From Oceanimonas baumannii (GTDB taxonomy: Bacteria; Pseudomonadota; Gammaproteobacteria; Enterobacterales; Aeromonadaceae): 64,000 bases of DNA. Numbering within the stretch: the stretch's first letter is position 1; each line of letters opens with the position of its first letter. Both the position numbers and the translations under genes were made by a program. The stretch lies in contig NZ_NQJF01000001.1 in assembly GCF_002245495.1 (NCBI RefSeq), forward strand, positions 344,080 to 408,079, read 5' to 3'. Below, piece after piece: positions 59,795 through 64,000 of this stretch. The notes below the pieces were generated by a model. It had not been told where the DNA came from. It was given only the letters and a program-made list of their open reading frames with translations, and did no database searches.

Positions 59795-59923
59795 GCTTGA
59801 GCCTAGCGCCCCCCTCATAATTCTCTTATGAATCATAGAGATAGACGCGCACCCTGCCGTTTGTTCTAATGAATTTCGCCAAAAACACATTAGTTCTCAA
59901 CGCCCCTATGAGGAGAGTACAGG

Positions 59924-60245
59924 ATGCGCGATGTTCATATCCTACAAGAATTACTGGCACAACAGTGCCCGGAAATACATAAAAAGCGGCTTAATCGTCT
60001 GCTGGGGAATACGCACTTTCATCGCGAACGGTTAGCCTGTGGTGGTTCGGTTTGGCTGCTCAGCAGGCGAGTTGGCAGCGCCACTTTCAAGCCAACACCA
60101 TTCGACACAGGGCCGTGCTGTCATCGGTCCGGCTCGGTAAGAGATCCGAAAGCGGCCAGACTATCGCGTTACAGAACAGATGCTGCAGTGGGCTAGGTTG
60201 GAATTGACTCGCCTGGCTCATACGATGGGAATGACCGAATTATAA
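59924..60245 (+). pseudogene. IS4-family transposase remnant
   Basis: The N-terminus (MRDVHILQELLAQQCPEIHKKRL) resembles IS4-family transposases and runs straight into NRLLGNTHFHRERLA, a segment usually further inside, so an internal deletion is likely. After a frameshift the C-terminal part reads RPDYRVTEQMLQWA...RLAHTMGMTEL, then stops at 60245. The DDE core is missing. It is a dead fragment on the plus strand, opposite to the cassettes. Confidence 0.7.
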
Positions 60246-60262
60246 GGGGGTCCTCCAGCGCC

Positions 60263-60330
60263 CCGCTAAACGGCGAGCGTAAACGAATCCGGTGTAGGCT
60301 GCGTTTTTGTTGCAGCATCTTTTGTTAGGC
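60263..60330 (-). other. Probable attC of the AraC-PEBP cassette (damaged)
   Basis: On the minus strand R'' is GCCTAAC (60330-60324), directly after the PEBP stop and followed by AAAAG, as at other sites. A possible right end, GTTTAGC (near 60267), fits poorly. The internal hairpin GCTGC-GCAGC is short. I infer that the IS4 insertion has damaged this site. Confidence 0.45.
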
Positions 60331-60332
60331 CA

Positions 60333-60890
60333 TCAACGTTTATACAACGCCTCAATGGAAGCTGACCCCAAAGAGTGCGCATTAATCATATACCCAGTTA
60401 AGGCACCTGAAGCGTTTTCAGGTAGATCTAGTATTTTGGATAAAGCATGCACAGTAAATTGATATCTATGTACGCCATGTCCTTCAGGAGGGCAAGCACC
60501 GCTAAAACCTGGAAAACCATAGTCGTTGTTAATTTGACGACTTCCTTTGGGGGCTAGTTTATTGCTCTGATCACCTGAACCTGCAGGTAGGCTTGTCACA
60601 TTTGACGGAATATTGACAATTTGCCAATGCCACCAGCCACTTCCCGTTGGAGCGTCAGGATCATAAACGGTAATTGCAAAAGCCACTGTGTCTTTTGGCA
60701 CGTTGCTCCATGAAAGCTGCGGAGATTTATTACCTCCACTACATCCGAACCCCTCGAATTCCTGCGGTTTGTCCATGAACTCGCCATGCGCTATTTGTGT
60801 ACTGTTTAGCGAGAAATCATCTGCCATCGAAGCCGTTGATAGAAACAATGAGGAGAATAAGATCGCCAATTTATTATTCGACTTTTTCAT
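60333..60890 (-). CDS. Secreted PEBP/YbhB-family protein
   Basis: This 185-aa protein has a signal peptide (STASMADDF) and a phosphatidylethanolamine-binding (YbhB/YbcL) domain with VYDPDAPTGSGWWHW and GPCPP-like GACPPEGHGVHRY. The biological ligand is unknown; eukaryotic relatives regulate kinases and bacterial ones are mostly uncharacterised. ATG 60890 follows CGGAGG. It is downstream of an AraC-type gene in what looks like the same cassette. Confidence 0.85.
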   Translation of the reverse strand: MKKSNNKLAILFSSLFLSTASMADDFSLNSTQIAHGEFMDKPQEFEGFGCSGGNKSPQLSWSNVPKDTVAFAITVYDPDAPTGSGWWHWQIVNIPSNVTSLPAGSGDQSNKLAPKGSRQINNDYGFPGFSGACPPEGHGVHRYQFTVHALSKILDLPENASGALTGYMINAHSLGSASIEALYKR

Positions 60891-60903
60891 TTGAACCTCC
60901 GAT

Positions 60904-60921
60904 TGATAAGAGTGCTTATCA
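60904..60921. promoter_or_regulatory. Inverted repeat between AraC and PEBP genes
   Basis: TGATAAG-AGTG-CTTATCA, with perfect 7-base arms, lies 14 bases before the PEBP start codon and 40 bases after the regulator stop. It could be an operator or an attenuator. Confidence 0.35.
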
Positions 60922-60962
60922 TACGTTCCATCAGAAATTCGAACTACCCCCAAAACAATCAT

Positions 60963-61778
60963 TCATTCGCCCGATCCGTTTATCCTCGTTTTTCTTAACT
61001 CGGTAGGTGTAGTATTAAAAAGCTGCTTAAACTTATCCGTAAAACGAGACTGGGATGAGTACCCGCATAGTTCTGCAATGCGACCAATTGGGTTAGCACT
61101 TGTTTGAACCAGGTGTAAACCATACCCTAGCTTTGCTCTATCCTTAATGTCCTGAAACTTATCACCCTCTGCATTTAACTTTCTACGCAAAGTCGACTCG
61201 CTCATTGCGAGCATTGACGAAATGGCCCCAGCATCTAGATCGTTCGCTAGATCTGAAGTGATAATGGTGAAGATTTTGTGACTTAAAGTAGGAGGTCTCA
61301 TTATGGACCTTACCTGTTCAAAGCCCAATGCGTCCATTACTTGTAGAATCTCCTTACGACGGACATGCCACAATTGAGGAGGCGCAAATTCCGACCATTC
61401 TACAAACTGCTTCAAAGTATATTCGAGTGTTGGTTCTATTGTTCCTTGAAAATACGTATTCGTCTCAAAGTTTCTGTATTCAAGACATTCAAAATCAGAA
61501 TATTCAAATTCGATGAGTAAAGCAAAATACTCCGAATCGCTCGGAATATTTCTCATGGCAATAGTTGGTTTGTTTGACAGAAAAACAAAGCTACCCGATG
61601 GGCATAGTAATTCGCCTTCGGAACCCAGCCTTTTAATTCCAGACAAAACCACTATTAGCAATGGTTTAATCACCGGAACATTCAACATGTGCTGCTCTTC
61701 AATAGAACGATAAACAGAAAACGGTAAAGTTTTGTTCGTATTTAGGGCTTTATTTGCTAAATCAATCAAAATTTGCAT
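60963..61778 (-). CDS. AraC-family transcriptional regulator
   Basis: This 271-aa protein has an N-terminal sensor region and a C-terminal AraC HTH domain (about residues 168-268; AISSMLAMSESTLRRKL, IGRIAELCGYSSQSRFTDKFK). No effector can be inferred. It starts 15 bases after an attC right end, with no good ribosome site, and lies 72 bases before the PEBP gene it may control. Lower GC than the core genome. Confidence 0.85.
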   Translation of the reverse strand: MQILIDLANKALNTNKTLPFSVYRSIEEQHMLNVPVIKPLLIVVLSGIKRLGSEGELLCPSGSFVFLSNKPTIAMRNIPSDSEYFALLIEFEYSDFECLEYRNFETNTYFQGTIEPTLEYTLKQFVEWSEFAPPQLWHVRRKEILQVMDALGFEQVRSIMRPPTLSHKIFTIITSDLANDLDAGAISSMLAMSESTLRRKLNAEGDKFQDIKDRAKLGYGLHLVQTSANPIGRIAELCGYSSQSRFTDKFKQLFNTTPTELRKTRINGSGE

Positions 61779-61793
61779 AGTTTGAAAATGAAG

Positions 61794-61826
61794 GCCTAAC
61801 GCCTCAATCAGCCGACGCTTTAGTGG
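61794..61826 (-). other. attC right half (R' GTTAGGC), cut by IS3 element
   Basis: The plus strand reads GCCTAACGCCTCAATCAGCC, so on the minus strand the site ends ...GGCTGATTGAGGC-GTTAGGC, a standard L'-R' end. The left half is missing because an IS begins about 61827. GTTAGGC is the exact reverse complement of the R'' at 60324-60330. Confidence 0.7.
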
Positions 61827-61859
61827 TGGTGTTCACCCGATAAAACGGACACGTTGTTG

Positions 61860-62465
61860 TTAAGCGGCTTTTTCGTACTGTATCGGAGATACATAGTCGA
61901 GACTACTGTGCAGCCGCACCCTGTTATAAAAATACCGGATGTAATAATCCACCTGCTTTCTCAACGATTCGAGTGACCACAGATCGACGATCACCGCCAG
62001 AAAGACGTGCCGGCGGCCCAGGCGGATGTAAGTGACATCACTTGACCATTGCTGATTCGGCCCCGTTGGCTTGCTTTCCTCAAGCCGGTAATTGGGGAGT
62101 ACCTTTAGCTCTGCCCGGCGCTTATGCATGCGGCGATAAACACACTCCACCCTGGCCTTGAGTCCGGCTTCCCGCATCAATCTTGCTACCCGTTTAACCC
62201 CAACACGAATGCCTTCCTGACGAAGGGCTCTGTGAACTTTGGGGCTGCCATAACGTGACTTTGAAGCCGCGTGAATACGATGGATATCAAGCAATAGTAC
62301 GTCATCCTGTTGTCGCCGCTGGCTTGGCTGCCGCTTGAGCCAATCGTAGTAACCGCTGCGCGACACCTGAAGCCTGGCACAAAGCTGCCTGACCGGCAGT
62401 GATGCCTGATGATGCTTTATGAATCGGTACTTTTGCGCCGTTCCTCCGCTTGGAAACGTTGCCAC
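61860..62465 (-). pseudogene. IS3-family OrfB transposase, internally deleted
   Basis: The 201-aa frame starts at GTG in the -1 frame of OrfA. It keeps the HTH_21 region (RQLCARLQVSRSGYYDW), the first catalytic Asp block (SSDVTYI) and the C-terminal YIRYFYNRVRLHSSLDYVSP. About 80 residues, including the second Asp and the Glu region, are missing after VDLWS. The catalytic core is incomplete. Confidence 0.75.
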
Positions 62466-62758
62466 TTTTTTAGGATATCGTTCTCCATCTCAAGCTCGGC
62501 GACCCGCCGTTTCAGACGCTTCAGCTCATCCTGCTCTTGCAGCTTGCCTTCGGGCGCCGGGGTCTTACGGTGTTTTGTCATGCCGAATTTTCCTTCTCGA
62601 TACTCTTTGCGCCAACGAGACAACATGAAGGGATGGATGTCCAGTGCTTCGGCCACTTCCTTCACACTCCGGTGCTCTTCATAGCTCCAGAGGACAGCTT
62701 TTATCTTGAAGTCGTTGCTGTACTGCTGGGTTCGCTTTCCCGTTTTGTAAGCTGGCAT
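62417..62758 (-). CDS. IS3-family OrfA
   Basis: This 113-aa protein has an HTH_Tnp_1 domain (about residues 10-55) and a leucine-zipper-like C-terminus (LKRLKRRVAELEMENDILKK). The coding DNA has A-AAA-AAG near 62465-62471, the usual IS3 slippery site, where a -1 shift would join OrfB. Confidence 0.85.
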   Translation of the reverse strand: MPAYKTGKRTQQYSNDFKIKAVLWSYEEHRSVKEVAEALDIHPFMLSRWRKEYREGKFGMTKHRKTPAPEGKLQEQDELKRLKRRVAELEMENDILKKWQRFQAEERRKSTDS

Positions 62759-62810
62759 GGCTCACCTCTCTGCGTTATCGAGGTGTGTCCGTTAAAGCGG
62801 GTGAGATCCA

Positions 62811-62836
62811 AATCCGACAACATTTCCTTGTTATGC
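62811..62836 (-). other. attC left half (R'' GCATAAC), cut by IS3 element
   Basis: On the minus strand GCATAAC (62836-62830) overlaps the CsaA-like stop and is followed by AAGGAAATG. It is the exact reverse complement of GTTATGC at the start of the same cassette (63193-63199). The element begins at about 62810. Confidence 0.7.
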
Positions 62837-63169
62837 CAGCCGTGTTCCATTGGGTAGCTCCATATCAACTGTTGATAGAACTACAGAACCATCTGGACGA
62901 TGCAGACCCGTGACTAAACACTCAGACATAATGGGGCCAATTTGTTTTGGTGGGAAATTTACTACTGCTAGCACCTGCTTGCCAAGAAGTTCTTCTTTTG
63001 CATATAGAGCAGTGATCTGAGCACTAGACTTTTTAATACCGATCTCTTGCCCGAAATCCACCTTTAATTTGTAAGCAGGCCGACGAGCCTCTGGGAAGTC
63101 TTCGACATAAACAATGGTTCCAACGCGGATATCTACTTTTTGAAAGTCACCCCAATCAATATGTTCCAT
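62831..63169 (-). CDS. CsaA-type tRNA-binding OB-fold protein
   Basis: This 112-aa protein is a stand-alone tRNA-binding (EMAP-II-like) domain: [32 protein letters not shown] and [19 protein letters not shown]. CsaA proteins act as secretion-related chaperones, and bacterial homologues dimerise and bind tRNA. Cassette boundaries match on both sides. The stop lies inside the attC R'' site. Confidence 0.88.
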   Translation of the reverse strand: MEHIDWGDFQKVDIRVGTIVYVEDFPEARRPAYKLKVDFGQEIGIKKSSAQITALYAKEELLGKQVLAVVNFPPKQIGPIMSECLVTGLHRPDGSVVLSTVDMELPNGTRLA

Positions 63170-63192
63170 AATTTACCTTGAGTATTTTTTGT

Positions 63193-63255
63193 GCATAACG
63201 CTTTTAGCAAAGGCGCGCGGCTTTTTGCGCGTCCTGCTGGCTAAACTTGTTAAAT
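63193..63255 (-). other. attC site, 63 bp (complete)
   Basis: On the minus strand it starts with R'' ATTTAAC and ends with R' GTTATGC. Inside, TTTAGC pairs with GCTAAA, and GCGC with GCGC around AAAAAGCC, giving the imperfect hairpin typical of attC. It covers the last ~16 codons and the stop of the nuclease-like gene. Confidence 0.8.
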
Positions 63256-63707
63256 GCCAACTGCACTGCTGACATTGTTGATTCGTCGTACTCCCACAGC
63301 TCGACACCTTCTGGAATCAAATGGCTATAAGTACGAATATAGTATCCCGCTAATGTTTCTTTACGCTTATCACTATAATCACGAAGTACAAACATTATTT
63401 TTCGATAACTCGTAGGGGTGGCTAAAAAATAGTACATAGCCTCATTCCAAACGGTTAGCTTAGCACTTGGTACATTGTCATTTGGCGCAGTCCATTTGTG
63501 CGACTTACACTCAACTAGTACTTTTTCTTTTAGGCAGCCCAAATCAAATGCGTGGTCTTTCTTGATTTCACCGATACCAACAGGGATTTTTATATTAAGC
63601 TCAAGAGCAAGCCCCTCGCTGGCAAAGAACTTTTGTGCGGCCAATTCAAAATCTCTACCTACATGAGCATTTGACGTTGCGCCTATTCTTTGGTGCGGCT
63701 TATCCAT
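63204..63707 (-). CDS. PD-(D/E)xK nuclease-like cassette protein
   Basis: This 167-aa protein (from ATG 63707, after AGGAGAG) has D55...E66-C-K68 (HAFDLGCLKEKVLVECKSH), the catalytic triad of the PD-(D/E)xK fold, with Glu21 upstream. No specificity domain or partner methylase is visible. The ATG at 63722 overlaps the attC and lacks a ribosome site. Function could be restriction-like or DNA repair. Confidence 0.75.
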   Translation of the reverse strand: MDKPHQRIGATSNAHVGRDFELAAQKFFASEGLALELNIKIPVGIGEIKKDHAFDLGCLKEKVLVECKSHKWTAPNDNVPSAKLTVWNEAMYYFLATPTSYRKIMFVLRDYSDKRKETLAGYYIRTYSHLIPEGVELWEYDESTMSAVQLAFNKFSQQDAQKAARLC

Positions 63708-63720
63708 GACTCTCCTTGGC

Positions 63721-63795
63721 ATTTAACGCCCCATTCAGAGGTAAATAATTGTTGGCTAAAATCGCGACGCAGGAGCAAAGCCAACTGTTATTTGT
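63721..63795 (-). other. attC right part (R' GTTAAAT) truncated by an IS
   Basis: The minus strand ends ...GAATGGGGC-GTTAAAT. Further in is a strong imperfect stem, AAATAA-GTTGGCT pairing with AGCCAAC-TTATTT (63744-63793). The complementary left end is replaced by an IS at about 63796. GTTAAAT is the exact complement of R'' at 63249-63255. Confidence 0.7.
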
Positions 63796-64000
63796 TGATC
63801 TTCCCCCGATAAATCGGACACACTCTTCAACTACGCCACCAGGGCTTCATATTCAACTGGGCTCATATAATTCAGACTTGAGTGCAGTCGAAATCGATTA
63901 TAAAAATGCTGGATGTATCCGGCCAGTTTATCCCGCAGATGCATCTCACCATAAAAGCGGTTTTCTTTAATTAATTCACCCTTCAGGGTATGGAAGAATG
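63796..64000 (-). mobile_element. IS3-family element, cut by window edge
   Basis: The end TGATCTTCCCCCGATAAATCGGACAC (63796-63821) resembles IS3-family terminal repeats and the repeat of the element at 61.8 kb. The rest lies beyond the window. Confidence 0.72.
63831..64000 (-). CDS. IS3-family OrfB, C-terminal part
   Basis: The minus-strand frame from the window edge reads FFHTLKGELIKENRFYGE, then a segment ending YNRFRLHSSLNYMSPVEYE, and stops at 63831. This is the conserved end of IS3-family transposases (after the catalytic Glu). It is intact as far as visible. Confidence 0.85.
   Translation of the reverse strand, partial: FFHTLKGELIKENRFYGEMHLRDKLAGYIQHFYNRFRLHSSLNYMSPVEYEALVA

Larger units (their letters stand above)
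59765..60332. other. Intergenic region with IS4 remnant and attC pieces
   Basis: This 568-base stretch has no intact gene. It holds the IS4-family transposase remnant (59924-60245), an inverted repeat around CATTAG/CTAATG (about 59860-59890), a second YAACGCC motif (TCTCAACGCCCC near 59893), and the left part of the attC that ends the AraC-PEBP cassette. Confidence 0.55.
61827..62810 (-). mobile_element. IS3-family element, internally deleted
   Basis: The imperfect terminal repeats TCACCCGATAAAACGGACAC (61833-61852) and, inverted, TCACCCGCTTTAACGGACAC (62804-62785) match at 17 of 20 bases; the outer edges (TGG...CCA) are inferred. It encodes an intact OrfA and a shortened OrfB. No target-site duplication is seen. 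It separates two non-matching attC halves. Confidence 0.75.

Noticed and set aside
59765..59890. N-terminal extension of the Vat-like acetyltransferase to ATG 59890
   Set aside because: The added 42 residues do not resemble the family, there is no ribosome site, and the DNA contains attC-like sequence. TTG 59764 has a GGAGG and aligns with Vat starts.
58000..64000. CRISPR array
   Set aside because: The repeats here are short, palindromic and at irregular distance; no regularly spaced direct repeats exist.
1..64000. tRNA or rRNA genes
   Set aside because: I saw no segment with the conserved tRNA T-loop plus acceptor pairing, and no rRNA sequence; a tRNAscan-SE run would settle it.

Overview
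This 64 kb window is bacterial chromosome from a gammaproteobacterium. GC-rich coding, Na+-translocating NADH:quinone reductase (nqrABCDEF), Na+-type flagellar stator genes (pomAB) and Crl, BolA, YajG, RlmG and FrsA homologues suggest a marine or aquatic member of the Aeromonadaceae (Oceanimonas/Oceanisphaera/Zobellella-like). That assignment is inferred from gene content only.

Layout. 1-17.4 kb is a conserved envelope, translation and lipoate block on the plus strand: ybeY-corC-lnt, leuS, lptE-holA-nadD-rsfS-rlmH-mrdA-mrdB-mltB-rlpA-dacA, then ybeD-lipB-lipA. Many genes overlap by a few bases, so most are probably co-transcribed. 17.4-24.2 kb holds aroG, small conserved proteins (DUF2061, DUF2750, YaiI), a DUF1439 lipoprotein, a LysE/RhtB exporter and a ScsB/ScsD-like periplasmic thiol-reducing pair. 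24.3-29.5 kb holds a zinc-ribbon protein, proBA, crl, frsA and gpt on the minus strand. 29.8-34.5 kb has an sCache chemoreceptor, pepD, a small proline-rich secreted protein and dinB. 34.6-41.7 kb is the nqrABCDEF-apbE-nqrM operon on the minus strand, so the pump, its flavin transferase and its maturation factor sit together. 42-55.4 kb carries bolA, an AlkB-family gene, rlmG, yajG, ppiA, ampG, yajQ, panE, thiI, pomAB, xseB-ispA-dxs and a cupin. 55.4-57.9 kb has argO, soxR and a divergent MFS transporter gene with a clear SoxR box in a 19-bp promoter spacer.

58-64 kb is accessory DNA: lower GC, all genes on the minus strand, with several insertion sequences. I read most of it as an integron gene-cassette array with no integrase in the window. 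Three cassettes have ends that match as the integron model predicts: the 7-mer at the start of each is the exact reverse complement of the 7-mer (R'') opening its own attC. They carry a PD-(D/E)xK nuclease-like protein, a CsaA-type tRNA-binding protein, and an AraC regulator together with a secreted PEBP/YbhB protein. A fourth, weaker one carries a Vat-type streptogramin acetyltransferase homologue plus a 72-aa protein. Two IS3-family elements interrupt attC sites, one of them an internally deleted derivative, and an IS4-family remnant lies in the attC region after the PEBP gene. This array is the most interesting part of the window.
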